Below, piece by piece: positions 1 to 8,612 of a DNA stretch of 64,000 bases (position 1 is its first letter; each line of letters opens with the position of its first letter). A program made the translations under genes and the position numbers. Source of the DNA: Candidatus Kuenenia stuttgartensis (GTDB taxonomy: Bacteria > Planctomycetota > UBA11346). The stretch covers positions 19,453-83,452 of the forward strand of contig CAMCMZ010000008.1 of assembly GCA_945876185.1 (NCBI GenBank), in the 5' to 3' direction. Under the pieces are notes generated by a model. That model did no database searches. It was not told the DNA's origin and saw only the letters and a list, made by a program, of their open reading frames with translations.

Positions 1-1836
1 CCAGCGCGCGGCCGAACTGAGCGGCACGGACGGCAGCGGGCCGGGATCGAGCCGAATCGGCAAGGCCGCGAGGCAGCGTTCAGGCGGATCATCAGGGCCG
101 CGCGGCACCAGTTGCGCCTGCGGCAGCAGGTCGGTCAGGCGTGAGGTGAGTTGCGTCCGCAGGTCGTCCCAACGCAGCGCCGCCGCCTGCAATTCCTCAT
201 GTCCGTCGAGCTTTGCCCGGCGTGCGAGCAGGAGCCAATGTTCCCCGGCCCAGCGTGCCTCGACCAGGCCGGCGGTGCTGGCCTGGGTGGCGGGGGACGA
301 CACGGCGACGGTGGGAGGGGGCGTCGTGGCGGGTCGCGTTGGGGACGGTGGCGACACCGCCGGGGTCACCAGGCGCAGGTTGGTCAGCGCAAAGCCTGAA
401 TCCAAAGAGTTCATGGTTCCGGGTGTCTGGGCATTCACCTCTTCGGCCGGAAGAAGGCTTGCGGTTGGAGCGGCGGGCGCCGACAGGCGTTTCGCCTCGA
501 CGACGCGGCGATCACGCATTATCCGGCCATCTATATCCGCAGCGTGGACGGCAGGGCTTGCCGCCGGATCGGATTCCCGATCGTTGAGGATCGTTCGCGC
601 TGATGGTGCTTGGGGCTTTGCTACTGCAGTGGCCGAAGCGCTTGCCGGACCAGGGACGGGCGAAGGTGACGTGAACGACCTTTCCTTGCTCAGCATCTGC
701 TTGGACGCGCGCTGGTTCTCATCCAGGTCGATCGACCCTTTTGTAGGCGTCTGATCGGTGTTCGGTTTGGTCCTCCATGATGCGGTGCTGTCTGTTCCGA
801 TTACGGTCCCGGCCGGTTGCCCTGGCTGATGGCCGGCGACGACCGGGCCGCGTTTGCCTGCCTGCGGACCAGGCGGGGCCAGGACGATAGGTGCCTGCTC
901 GGCCTTTGCTGAGGGAACTGATCCGGGTGCGGGTTTGAAGTCGGCCGGAGCTTGGATGTTCGCCGATGCGGCTTTCTGCGATCGGTAGGGATTGTCATTG
1001 CGGGCATAGTTCTGCGAGGACAGGAGCGCTTCCGAGCGATTGTCGAATTCGTCGATGGCGGACTTTCGTTGCAGGGAATCGCTCCCGTTCGGGTTCACGT
1101 TCCAATTATTCATCAGGTTTTGCTGCTGGACCTGGGCGACCAGGGGCGAATCGCCCGTCTGGCGGATGACATCCTTGTCAGCAGAGCGTTGGGCGACGGT
1201 GGAATCCAAGGTCTTCGCTGCCGCTGGGGCCTTTATCTTGGCCGTGGGCTCCGGCGTTGCCGCCGGTGTCGTGACCGGTGTCGGCGCCAAAGGCGAGGAC
1301 ACCTGACGGGGTGCATCAATCGGATTCACGATGGAATCCGACGCATCAGGCGGCGGCGGCAGGTCGGCCAGCAGGAGCGCCGGTTCCCGGCCCAGGGTGA
1401 AGCGCAGGGCGCCGAAGCGGCGTTCGGCTTCTTCCAGGTCGGAAGCGGCGATCAGACCGTCGAGTGCGAGCGTGCGTTCGCGTCCGCTCGGAATCTGCGG
1501 CGAGGACAGCGTGCTGCCGACCAGACGCACGTGCAGGTGCAACGGGGCTTGCGGCAATCCCAGCAATGGCGACGGCAGCAGGACGCGTCCGGCCGGAGTC
1601 AGGCGCTCGCCGAATACCTCGCTCGGCGTCCAGAACGAACGATAGGCCTCCGGCGCGCGGCTGGCCTCGCCGACCACCAGGGCGGTGGCGCGCGCATCGA
1701 GGCGCCACAAGGCGATGCGCAGCGCCTCGCTTTCGGCACGGTCGCGCTCGCCGTTCACCACCGCGCGGGTCAACAGCACTCCGGCCGCGAGCAACGGCAG
1801 CGCGACCAGCAGGAGGGTGAGCAGGCGCAGGCGCAC
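1..1836 (-). CDS. Membrane sensor protein, probable sensor histidine kinase (3' end outside window)
   Basis: An uninterrupted reading frame of 612 codons runs from a GTG at 1836 to the window edge. The start lies one base past the stop of the response regulator, so the two are almost certainly co-transcribed and translationally coupled. The N-terminus carries one clear membrane helix (LLTLLLVALPLLAAGVLL), then about 100 residues of ordered, probably periplasmic sequence, then a very long stretch rich in Pro, Ala, Ser, Thr and Gln (about residues 190-490), then ordered sequence again. No second helix, HAMP, HisKA or ATPase motif appears before the edge. The kinase assignment therefore rests on pairing with the OmpR-type regulator and on the membrane-anchored architecture. 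It could instead be an anchored regulatory protein of another kind. It has no ATG start and leaves the window, so it is easily missed. Confidence 0.7.
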   Translation of the reverse strand, partial: MRLRLLTLLLVALPLLAAGVLLTRAVVNGERDRAESEALRIALWRLDARATALVVGEASRAPEAYRSFWTPSEVFGERLTPAGRVLLPSPLLGLPQAPLHLHVRLVGSTLSSPQIPSGRERTLALDGLIAASDLEEAERRFGALRFTLGREPALLLADLPPPPDASDSIVNPIDAPRQVSSPLAPTPVTTPAATPEPTAKIKAPAAAKTLDSTVAQRSADKDVIRQTGDSPLVAQVQQQNLMNNWNVNPNGSDSLQRKSAIDEFDNRSEALLSSQNYARNDNPYRSQKAASANIQAPADFKPAPGSVPSAKAEQAPIVLAPPGPQAGKRGPVVAGHQPGQPAGTVIGTDSTASWRTKPNTDQTPTKGSIDLDENQRASKQMLSKERSFTSPSPVPGPASASATAVAKPQAPSARTILNDRESDPAASPAVHAADIDGRIMRDRRVVEAKRLSAPAAPTASLLPAEEVNAQTPGTMNSLDSGFALTNLRLVTPAVSPPSPTRPATTPPPTVAVSSPATQASTAGLVEARWAGEHWLLLARRAKLDGHEELQAAALRWDDLRTQLTSRLTDLLPQAQLVPRGPDDPPERCLAALPIRLDPGPLPSVPLSSAARW

Positions 1837-1837
1837 G

Positions 1838-2533
1838 TCAGGCCTCGGCCAGGCGGTAGCCCAGGCCTCGTACCGTCGCGATCAGCTTCGGGTGGCGCGC
1901 ATCGTCGCCGAGTTTTTCCCGCACGCGCGCCACCAGCATATCCACCGCCCGGCTGTTGAGGTCGACGCCCTGGTTCTTCCAGAGCAGGCTGTGCAGTTCC
2001 TCGCGCGGCACCACGCGATCGCGCCGCTCTGACAATAGTTTCAGCAGGTCGCATTCCTGTTCGGTGAGTTCCACCCCCGGACCAGCGCCGGTGCGGGCCT
2101 GGCGGCGGCCGAGATCGACCTCAATCCCGCCCAGGGTGATGAGTTCCGGCGCCGGGGCCGCCTTCGCGCCGCTGCGCCGCAGCACGGCCTCGACCCGCGC
2201 CACCAGTTCATCGGCCCCGAACGGCTTGACCACGTAGTCGTCGGCCCCGCCTTTCAGACCCTTCACCCGGTCGTGCTCCGCCCCGCGCGCGGTGAGGATG
2301 ATGACGGGCAGGGCCGGACGCGCCTGACGCAGCGCAGCGAGGATGTCGAGCCCATCGCCGCCCGGCATGACCAGATCCAGCAGCACCAGATCGACGTCCA
2401 TGCCCAGCGCCGCGCGGCGGCCGCTTGGGAAATCCCCGGCCTGGCTGATCTGGAAACCGGACAGATCGAGGATCTCGACGATCCCGGAGCGGATCGCCGG
2501 ATCGTCTTCGACGACGAGGATGTGCGCGCGCAT
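1838..2533 (-). CDS. OmpR/PhoB-family response regulator
   Basis: A 231-residue two-domain regulator. The N-terminal receiver domain has the acidic pair D10/D11, phospho-acceptor D53 (in LVLLDLVMPGGDG), T81 and K103 (YVVKPFGADE). The C-terminal winged helix (about 130-231) ends in the typical VRGLGYRLAEA. It should act as a phosphorylation-controlled transcription factor for the sensor encoded immediately downstream. The ATG at 2533 was chosen over one 15 codons upstream because the receiver fold begins at MRAHILVVEDD. Two exported vWA genes lie upstream on the same strand (47 bp gap), so this pair may regulate or sense the same process. Target genes cannot be read from the sequence. Confidence 0.93.
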   Translation of the reverse strand: MRAHILVVEDDPAIRSGIVEILDLSGFQISQAGDFPSGRRAALGMDVDLVLLDLVMPGGDGLDILAALRQARPALPVIILTARGAEHDRVKGLKGGADDYVVKPFGADELVARVEAVLRRSGAKAAPAPELITLGGIEVDLGRRQARTGAGPGVELTEQECDLLKLLSERRDRVVPREELHSLLWKNQGVDLNSRAVDMLVARVREKLGDDARHPKLIATVRGLGYRLAEA

Positions 2534-2579
2534 GGCGCACACCGTAGATCCAGCGGCGGTTCGCGGAAGCAGCGGCATG

Positions 2580-3761
2580 TCAGGGTGCCGCTGGATTTGC
2601 GTTCATTCTCGCTGCCTGGACCTTGACCATCTCTGCGACCTGGGCGTCGAATCCATCCTTGCCCGTTGCCGGTTTCGCCGCTGTCTGCTCACGCAGCCAT
2701 TTGGTCCGTTCGGTCAGTTGGGCATCAAGTTGTTTCCCGAGTTCGATGCGCTTTTGTTGCCGCTCTGCGATCTTTGCTGCGATTTCTTCCTTTTTAAGTC
2801 CCTGGAACTCACTTGGCAAATCGGTCGCACTCACCTTGTCCAGGTCGACCTTGTTGGTGACAAGATCGTTGATCAGTTCTCCCTTGCCACTGATCACCGG
2901 AGCCGCCGTCGGATCTGCGCCGGCATCGGTTCGATTACGGGCGAAGTTTTCGGCCCTGTCCGCCGAGGTCGCAACCGGCGCGGCTGCCTGCGCCGCAACT
3001 TTGGCTGAGACCTCATCTCGCTGCTTGCGATCGCCATAAGCGAGGGCCGTCGCTGCCAGATCGCTGTTGAGCTTGCCGATTGCCGCATCGAATGGCGTTT
3101 CCTGCTGTTTGACTCCGCCATCTTGGGGAATGCCCACGTAACGACCCTCACTGCGCTTGGCGATGTCCTGCCAGATCCCCATCGCCGTCGGGTCGGCACC
3201 GCACAGCAAGGCATTGATGACAATGCCGTTGGTGACGGCCTGCGTGCAGATCAGAGGGTATTTCACATCGTTGGCGTAATCCATGTGAGGCGGCGCATCG
3301 CCGACCAGGAAGATCGTCTTCATCGTTGTCTTGTCCTTCGACCAAGTGACCTTGGCCACGGCGTCGGACAGGGCTTGGTTCACCGATTCTGGAGTGTCCC
3401 CACCGCCGTCTGCCCTTAAAGCCGACAACTTCAGCCAGATCGCATCGAGATCGTCATTCAGATCCGTCACCTGGGTGATGTAGCCATCGCCGCGATCACG
3501 GTAGGCCACCAGTCCGATGCGTAGACGAGGCCGTGGTTTCCCGGATTCGGCGACAGTCAGTTCATTCACGATCCCCCAGATCCGACGCTTGGCCCCATCG
3601 ATCAAGCCGCTCATTGATCCGGTGGTGTCGAGGACGAAACAGACTTCACGGACTTCGCCGGCTGGCGCTGGCACCGCCGTATGGACCGGATCGGCCGCGA
3701 CTGCCATCGCACTGGCGTAGGTGAAGACGGTGAAGGAAAAGAGTTTGGGAAGGCGGCGCAT
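2580..3761 (-). CDS. Exported von Willebrand A-domain protein
   Basis: About 393 residues. The start at 3761 (MRRLPKLFSFTVF) is preferred because GGAG sits 6 bases upstream and it gives a clean signal peptide ending near AMAVAADP. A start 12 bases upstream (MESP) is the alternative. The vWA domain follows, with a metal-site motif DTTGSMS, a downstream GGGDTPES and a strand MKTIFLVGDAPPH. The C-terminal third is charged and helical, probably coiled coil (LKKEEIAAKIAERQQKR). vWA domains bind proteins or divalent metals; the partner is unknown. It lies 52 bp after the VIT/vWA gene and 46 bp before the response regulator, consistent with one operon. Confidence 0.85.
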   Translation of the reverse strand: MRRLPKLFSFTVFTYASAMAVAADPVHTAVPAPAGEVREVCFVLDTTGSMSGLIDGAKRRIWGIVNELTVAESGKPRPRLRIGLVAYRDRGDGYITQVTDLNDDLDAIWLKLSALRADGGGDTPESVNQALSDAVAKVTWSKDKTTMKTIFLVGDAPPHMDYANDVKYPLICTQAVTNGIVINALLCGADPTAMGIWQDIAKRSEGRYVGIPQDGGVKQQETPFDAAIGKLNSDLAATALAYGDRKQRDEVSAKVAAQAAAPVATSADRAENFARNRTDAGADPTAAPVISGKGELINDLVTNKVDLDKVSATDLPSEFQGLKKEEIAAKIAERQQKRIELGKQLDAQLTERTKWLREQTAAKPATGKDGFDAQVAEMVKVQAARMNANPAAP

Positions 3762-3813
3762 CGGGGACTCCATGGGCTGGGGGGTGGTAAGGTTGAGGAT
3801 GTGGGACTGCGCG

Positions 3814-6045
3814 TCAGCGCACCGCTTCGACCAGGTAGATCTCCAGGCCATCACGGACCTGGACCTCGCCGTCGTTGGCAAGCAGCGATTGCCGGCCGGA
3901 TTTCGCCAGGCGTTCAGCCAGGGCGAGGTGCTCGCTGCTGCCGAAGGTGACGCGCTGGGTCGGGGTGCCGTCGGCGCCGGCTTCGATCCAGCGGTTGCCG
4001 CGCTGCCAGGCGCTACTGTTGGCGAACTGCCGCACGCCGGTGTAGCGCTCGGTCTTTCCTGCCGCGTTCATGATCGCGTTCTCGGCAGGCTTGTCGCTTT
4101 CGCGGTATCGGCCGTTGTTGAGCGAGGACGCCTGGGCCTGGCCGCCGCTGCGGGAATCGAGTCCCTTGTGCTGAAGTTCGTCGGTGGCCCGCTTCATCAC
4201 CGGTGCCGCAGCCGCATCCCAGCGGGCGCGTTCCTCGCGGGTCGCACCCAACGCCATGGCCGGCATCGGCGCGCCCTCGGTGGCGAGGAACGCCGTGTAT
4301 TCGGTGAGGATGCCGTACTGGGTGCTCAGACGCACGATGTCGCGGGTGAGTTCGCTCAACCGGGCCGGATTACTGCGGCCATCCGCCCCGAGTTCGCGTG
4401 CCTGGTCGACGAGTTCGGCGATGCGGCGCTGGGCCCACAACCGGGCGACCCAGCCGGCGCACGGGTCGGCAGTGGCGGGATCGAAAGTGATGCTGCGTTC
4501 CCAGCGGGCGCCATCGGCCAGGGCGCCGGTCAGGGCGATCCGGCACGGGGCGCGGCCGGCGTAGCGGCCGGTGACCAGGATCTGCTCGCCGGCGAAGGCG
4601 TCACGCAGGCGGCGCGGCTGCTGGTCGAGCACCCGGCCGGCATCGGCAGCGATTTCAGGTGAAGCCAGCACCGGCCGGCCGAGCGCCTTGATCAGTTCGC
4701 CCACCGCGACTTCGATGTCGGCGCCGGGCGGCAGGTGGCGGGCGCGGCCGCGGCCGATCTCGGCCAACTTGTCCAAGAGCGGCGCATTGGCGTCGTGGCC
4801 GATGCCGACGCAGAAGATCCGGCGCCCGGCAGGATTGTCGCCGGCCCGGGTGCGGATCGCGAGTTCGCTCGTGAGGCCGATGGTGGGCAGGCCGTCGGTG
4901 AGAAAGAGGATGAGCGGCAACGTGCCGGCCTGCACCGGCTGGGCGAGCGCAGCGGCCAGGGCCTCATGGATGTTGGTGCCGCCGCTGGGCCGCGAGGCTT
5001 CCAGCCAGTCGCGCAGGGTCTTCTGGTTGGTTTCATTCATGGCCAGCGGGGCGCGGGCGAATGGGTCGACACCTTCGTTGAACAGCAGCAGATTCGCCGA
5101 TTCGTTGGCGCTGAGCGCGGCCAGCACCTGGGTCACCGCCCCTTTGGCCTGGCTCCACTTGTCGCCGGCCATGCTGCCGCTGCGGTCGAGCACCACGGTG
5201 ATTTCGCGTGGAATCGGCTTCGCGGAACCGGGCGGCGGCCCTTCCGCCAGAAGGGCGAACACGCCGCCGTCGCCTTCCGGGAAGCCGATGACCGACAACG
5301 GCGCGCGATCACGCAGGCACCACGACAGCCGGATCGCGCCCGGGGCGGCGCGGCCTTCCAGCTTCAGTTCGACCCGGCGTTCCTCGCGCCGGGATTCGAC
5401 CAGGTTCTGGGCCGGGGCGTAGACCGCGCCGATCGGCCCGGATCCGCTGATGCGGGCCCGGATCGCCCAGGGCTGGTCTCCGGCCAGGGCTTCAGCGCGC
5501 GGCAACTGCCAATCGACGCGACCATCGTGCGATTCTAATACCTGTTCGAAGGTCAGCCGCACGGCCTGGGTCGCCCCAGGTTCGACCGGGAAGACGGATG
5601 AACGCAGCAATTGCGCGCCGGCGAACTCGAGCAGGGCCGGGTCGAGCATCTTGCTGACGATGGAGCGGTACGTCGCGCGTGCCTCGTCGGCCGGCAGCAG
5701 GCGGGCCTCCAATTCGCCACCGGGGCCAGAGAACCCGAACGAGCGCACCACCGCCCCGGCTGGCAGCGGCAGCAACAGCACCGCCTCGGCCCGGCTGCTA
5801 CCCCGGTTGCGCACCTGCACGGTCATCGCGGTGCGGGCGCGCTGATCGGTGGCCTCCAGGTCGAGCGTGACGCTCTCGACCGTAATCGGCTGGTCCGGCC
5901 GTACGCGCATCACTGGCACCACCGGATGCACGTGCCGGCGCGCGTGCCACCAAGTGACCTCGTCGTGGTCGCCGGCGGTCAGCCCGGACGAGGTCAGGGA
6001 CAGAGCAATGGCGAAGAGGAAGCAGAAGTGGGGGATGGGGCGCAT
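3814..6045 (-). CDS. VIT and vWA domain exported protein
   Basis: 743 residues beginning with a signal peptide (HFCFLFAIALSLTSS). A VIT (inter-alpha-trypsin-type) domain occupies about residues 45-170, recognisable from alternating strands and VEPGATQAVRLTFEQ. A vWA domain follows at about 290-450 with an intact MIDAS motif DRSGSMAG, GGTNIHEAL and LFLTDGLPT. The segment YGILTEYTAFLATEG near residue 590 is the usual junction of this family. The last 150 residues are low-complexity and polar. Related bacterial proteins include sortase-target and metal-binding envelope proteins; no sortase motif is visible here. It is probably periplasmic or surface-exposed and the first gene of the vWA/two-component operon. 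Confidence 0.88.
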   Translation of the reverse strand: MRPIPHFCFLFAIALSLTSSGLTAGDHDEVTWWHARRHVHPVVPVMRVRPDQPITVESVTLDLEATDQRARTAMTVQVRNRGSSRAEAVLLLPLPAGAVVRSFGFSGPGGELEARLLPADEARATYRSIVSKMLDPALLEFAGAQLLRSSVFPVEPGATQAVRLTFEQVLESHDGRVDWQLPRAEALAGDQPWAIRARISGSGPIGAVYAPAQNLVESRREERRVELKLEGRAAPGAIRLSWCLRDRAPLSVIGFPEGDGGVFALLAEGPPPGSAKPIPREITVVLDRSGSMAGDKWSQAKGAVTQVLAALSANESANLLLFNEGVDPFARAPLAMNETNQKTLRDWLEASRPSGGTNIHEALAAALAQPVQAGTLPLILFLTDGLPTIGLTSELAIRTRAGDNPAGRRIFCVGIGHDANAPLLDKLAEIGRGRARHLPPGADIEVAVGELIKALGRPVLASPEIAADAGRVLDQQPRRLRDAFAGEQILVTGRYAGRAPCRIALTGALADGARWERSITFDPATADPCAGWVARLWAQRRIAELVDQARELGADGRSNPARLSELTRDIVRLSTQYGILTEYTAFLATEGAPMPAMALGATREERARWDAAAAPVMKRATDELQHKGLDSRSGGQAQASSLNNGRYRESDKPAENAIMNAAGKTERYTGVRQFANSSAWQRGNRWIEAGADGTPTQRVTFGSSEHLALAERLAKSGRQSLLANDGEVQVRDGLEIYLVEAVR

Positions 6046-6145
6046 GACCCCAGGCTAACACCGCCAAAGCGGGCGGGTGTAACGGCTCGGTAACGATGCC
6101 GAAGCCATCTGCCGGGCGGCGAATCGGCCCAGGCCACCGCAGAAG

Positions 6146-6184
6146 CCGGCCCTCCTGGGAGCGCTGGGGTCAGGCCCAGAAAAC
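6146..6184. repeat. Degenerate copy of intergenic palindromic repeat (family B)
   Basis: Between the VIT/vWA gene and the Rpn nuclease gene, the stretch GCCGGCCCTCCTGGGAGCGC followed by a short hairpin and AGAAAA resembles the family B element seen in full at 43756-43858. Similarity is partial and no terminal repeats are visible here. Confidence 0.45.
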
Positions 6185-6198
6185 CCGTGCCGGTGACC

Positions 6199-7191
6199 TC
6201 AGCCGAGTTTCCCCAAGGCGTCCTTGGCGAGTTTCCCGGAAATCTGGTGTTCTTTCAACAGTGCCTTGACCTGCGCCCGGGCCACGTCGAGGGACAGGAT
6301 GCCGGTCTCGACCAGTCGGCAGATGGCGGCGATCATGCCCTCGGCTTTGCCCTTCGCTTCGCCCTCGGCCTTGCCCAGAGCCTGCCCCTCCGCGCGGCTC
6401 TTCGCCTCGCGCTCCTTGATGTTTGCTAGGATTCGGGTTGCCATCATGGATTCCACCTTTGCCAAAGTGATCTTAGCCGTTTTGCCCGGCGGGATCAAGC
6501 CGGTCGGGCGGAGGACTTCCTCGGCCCATGTACCGAGCAGTTCCTGGAGATCCGGTCGGCGCTTGAGCCATTCCCGCAGAGCGGCCACCACCTGGAGCTG
6601 GGCCTCGGGGGAGGCGCATTGCTCCAACGCGAAGACGGCAGCGGCGAGGTTTTTCAACTCCATCCCCTCTTCGACCGGAACGTGGTTCTCGTCCAGGAAG
6701 AGGTACTGGAGGTCGGGCTGAAACTTGGCCAGGGCATCGATCGGCGAAGCGATCAGGTCGCGCAGGTGGATCGGCGCGTTCCACGGCCGGTCGCCGTTGT
6801 AGAGGACGATCGGCAGCACCGGCGGCAACGTGCCCTCTGCCGTGATTTCCTTAGCCGCGATCAGGTCCTGCCACAGCAGAGCGATGTAACCCAACAGCCG
6901 CACCGCCATCCAGCGGTCCACCGTCGATTGGAATTCCAGCAAGAGGTAGACGTAGACCCAGGTCTTCTGGACCTTCAGCCGCCAGACGAGATCGTTCTCG
7001 CGACCGCGCAGATCCTGCGAAATATAGTTGCCGTTGCAGCGTTCCAGCGAGTCCAGGTTGAAGCGCTTGGCCAGATCCGGACTGACGTAGCCGCGGATCA
7101 GGTCAGCGACCAGGTCTTTGTGCGAGAACAGGCGCTTGTAGGCGCTGTCCTGAGAACGCGGCGACTGACCGGACGGCTTTCGGGTGACCAT
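6199..7191 (-). CDS. Rpn-family recombination-promoting nuclease / putative transposase
   Basis: 330 residues from MVTRKPSGQ; ATG 7191 was chosen because the domain begins soon after (DSAYKRLFSHKDLVADL). Longer in-frame extension upstream would run into accA's leader. The PD-(D/E)XK-type core is visible as NDLVWRLK and VYLLLEFQSTVDRWMAVRLL (acidic residue then E-x-Q). Family members are RecA-independent DNA endonucleases related to YhgA transposase-like proteins. The C-terminus has a charged repeat (ALGKAEGEAKGKAEGM) typical of the family. No inverted repeats or partner transposon proteins flank it. It is divergent from accA with a 126-bp gap. Confidence 0.85.
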   Translation of the reverse strand: MVTRKPSGQSPRSQDSAYKRLFSHKDLVADLIRGYVSPDLAKRFNLDSLERCNGNYISQDLRGRENDLVWRLKVQKTWVYVYLLLEFQSTVDRWMAVRLLGYIALLWQDLIAAKEITAEGTLPPVLPIVLYNGDRPWNAPIHLRDLIASPIDALAKFQPDLQYLFLDENHVPVEEGMELKNLAAAVFALEQCASPEAQLQVVAALREWLKRRPDLQELLGTWAEEVLRPTGLIPPGKTAKITLAKVESMMATRILANIKEREAKSRAEGQALGKAEGEAKGKAEGMIAAICRLVETGILSLDVARAQVKALLKEHQISGKLAKDALGKLG

Positions 7192-7317
7192 AGCGGGGCA
7201 GGATTGGCAGAGACAGCAGCGTGCAAGCAGCACCGGATCGTTCAACCCAAGCCGGTCGTTTTCCCCGGTTCCCTCCTGCCGTTCCGGGACTATCGTGCCG
7301 TTCACGGAGCAACCCGC

Positions 7318-8280
7318 GTGAGCAACCCTTTCACCTTCCTCGACCATCTGGTCGCCATCGAGGCGAAGATCAGCGAACTGGAAACCCTGGGCGAAAAAAG
7401 CGGTGTCGACATGGCGAGCGAACTCGCCTCGCTACGCGAGAAATACGCGGTCGAAAGCCGGCGGACCTTTTCGACCCTGACCCCGTGGCAGCGGGTGCAG
7501 TTGTCGCGCCATCCGCTGCGACCGCAGGCGTCGGACTACATCGACCTGTGCCTGGATGATTTCGTACCCCTGGCCGGCGATCGCCTGTTCGGCGACGACC
7601 AGGCGATCATCACCGGCATGGGCCGCCTGGATGGCACCGGGGTGATGATCGTCGGGCAGCAGAAGGGCAAGGACGTGCATGAACGCAAGCGCTGCAACTT
7701 CGGCATGCCGCACCCGGAAGGCTACCGCAAGGCGATGGCCAAGATGAACCTGGCCGAACGCTTTGGCATCCCGGTGATCTGCCTCGTCAACACGCCGGGC
7801 GCTTTTCCAGGCATCGAGGCCGAGGAACGTGGCCAGTCGATCGCCATCGCCGAGAACATCCGCGACATGGCGATGCTGCGCGTGCCGGTGATCATCGTCA
7901 TCATCGGTGAAGGCGGATCCGGCGGCGCTTTGGGCATCGGTGTCGGCGATCGCGTGCTGATTCTTGAGAACAGCTACCTGTCGGTGATCACGCCGGAAGG
8001 CTGCGCCGCCATCCTGTGGAAGGACGGCAAGAAGAGCGATCTCGCGGCCGAGCAGCTCGGCCTCACTGGCGAGGTGCTGAAATCACACGGCATCGTCGAC
8101 GAGATCATCCCCGAACCGGCCGGCGGCGCGCACCGCCAGCCCGAGGTGATGGCGCGCGATCTCAAGGCCGCGTTGTCTCGCCACCTTGGCGAACTTCAGG
8201 CGATGGAGGTCGACGAGATGCTGGAGCGCCGCTATCGCCGCCTGCGCGCAATCGGGCAATATCTGGAACCCTCGACCTGA
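7318..8280 (+). CDS. accA: Acetyl-CoA carboxylase carboxyltransferase subunit alpha
   Basis: Transfers the carboxyl group from carboxybiotin to acetyl-CoA, giving malonyl-CoA for fatty acid synthesis, together with AccD. 320 residues, the normal AccA length, if translation begins at GTG 7318, where GGAG lies 8 bases upstream. Upstream codons are open but belong to the opposite-strand nuclease. Typical segments are PFTFLDHLVAIEAKISELE, GQQKGKDVHERKRCNFGM, NTPGAFPGIEAEERGQ and GEGGSGGALGIGVGD (oxyanion-forming glycines). No accD or biotin carrier gene is nearby; the gene that follows 14 bp later is a P-II protein, a family known to bind the biotin carrier of this enzyme in several organisms. 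Confidence 0.97.
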   Translation: MSNPFTFLDHLVAIEAKISELETLGEKSGVDMASELASLREKYAVESRRTFSTLTPWQRVQLSRHPLRPQASDYIDLCLDDFVPLAGDRLFGDDQAIITGMGRLDGTGVMIVGQQKGKDVHERKRCNFGMPHPEGYRKAMAKMNLAERFGIPVICLVNTPGAFPGIEAEERGQSIAIAENIRDMAMLRVPVIIVIIGEGGSGGALGIGVGDRVLILENSYLSVITPEGCAAILWKDGKKSDLAAEQLGLTGEVLKSHGIVDEIIPEPAGGAHRQPEVMARDLKAALSRHLGELQAMEVDEMLERRYRRLRAIGQYLEPST

Positions 8281-8294
8281 GTTGGTTGTACCCA

Positions 8295-8612
8295 ATGGCC
8301 ATCGCCGTCCGCATCGTGGTCCGGCCGCAACGCGCCGAGGTGCTCTGCCAGCGGTTGCTGGCGGCCGGCTGGTTCAGCGATCTGGTGGCGATGGAATGCC
8401 GTGGTTATGGCCGGCAAAAGGGCCACCTCGGCGACTACGACGGCGACGAATACCACATCGACTTCCTGCCCAAGGTCTGGGTCGGCGGCACCATCCCGGC
8501 CGAGCGCCGCAATGAACTGGTGGATCTGGTGTGCTCGACCTGCCGCACCGGCCGCATCGGCGATGGCAAGATATTTCTGCTCAAGGCCGACGAGATCGAG
8601 ATCGCCGGCTAA
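8295..8612 (+). CDS. glnB: P-II family signal transduction protein
   Basis: 105 residues. The family signature is clear: T-loop region ECRGYGRQKGH with Q41 (Q39 of GlnB), EYHIDFLPK with Y53 (uridylylation-site tyrosine Y51) and K60 (K58, 2-oxoglutarate contact), and the B-loop TGRIGDGKIF. P-II trimers report ATP/ADP and 2-oxoglutarate levels by binding target proteins. Departures: the C-terminus ends in ADEIEIAG, so the two arginines near 101/103 that contact ATP phosphates in GlnB are missing and the C-loop is cut short, and the strand after the T-loop reads VWVGG where GlnB has VKIEI. No amtB or glnA is adjacent; instead it lies 14 bp after accA. Its 3' end overlaps the convergent kinase gene by 4 bp. 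Confidence 0.93.
   Translation: MAIAVRIVVRPQRAEVLCQRLLAAGWFSDLVAMECRGYGRQKGHLGDYDGDEYHIDFLPKVWVGGTIPAERRNELVDLVCSTCRTGRIGDGKIFLLKADEIEIAG

Noticed and set aside
952..1959. A 335-codon plus-strand frame across 952-1959
   Set aside because: It is antisense to the sensor gene and the response regulator end; its Arg/Gln-rich product has no recognisable domain, while the minus-strand frame is continuous and ordered.
3721..4662. A 313-codon plus-strand frame
   Set aside because: Shadow of the VIT/vWA gene on the opposite strand, whose domains are unmistakable.
6199..7191. Transposon carrying the Rpn nuclease
   Set aside because: No terminal inverted repeats, target duplications or partner genes flank it; the family is often found as single genes.
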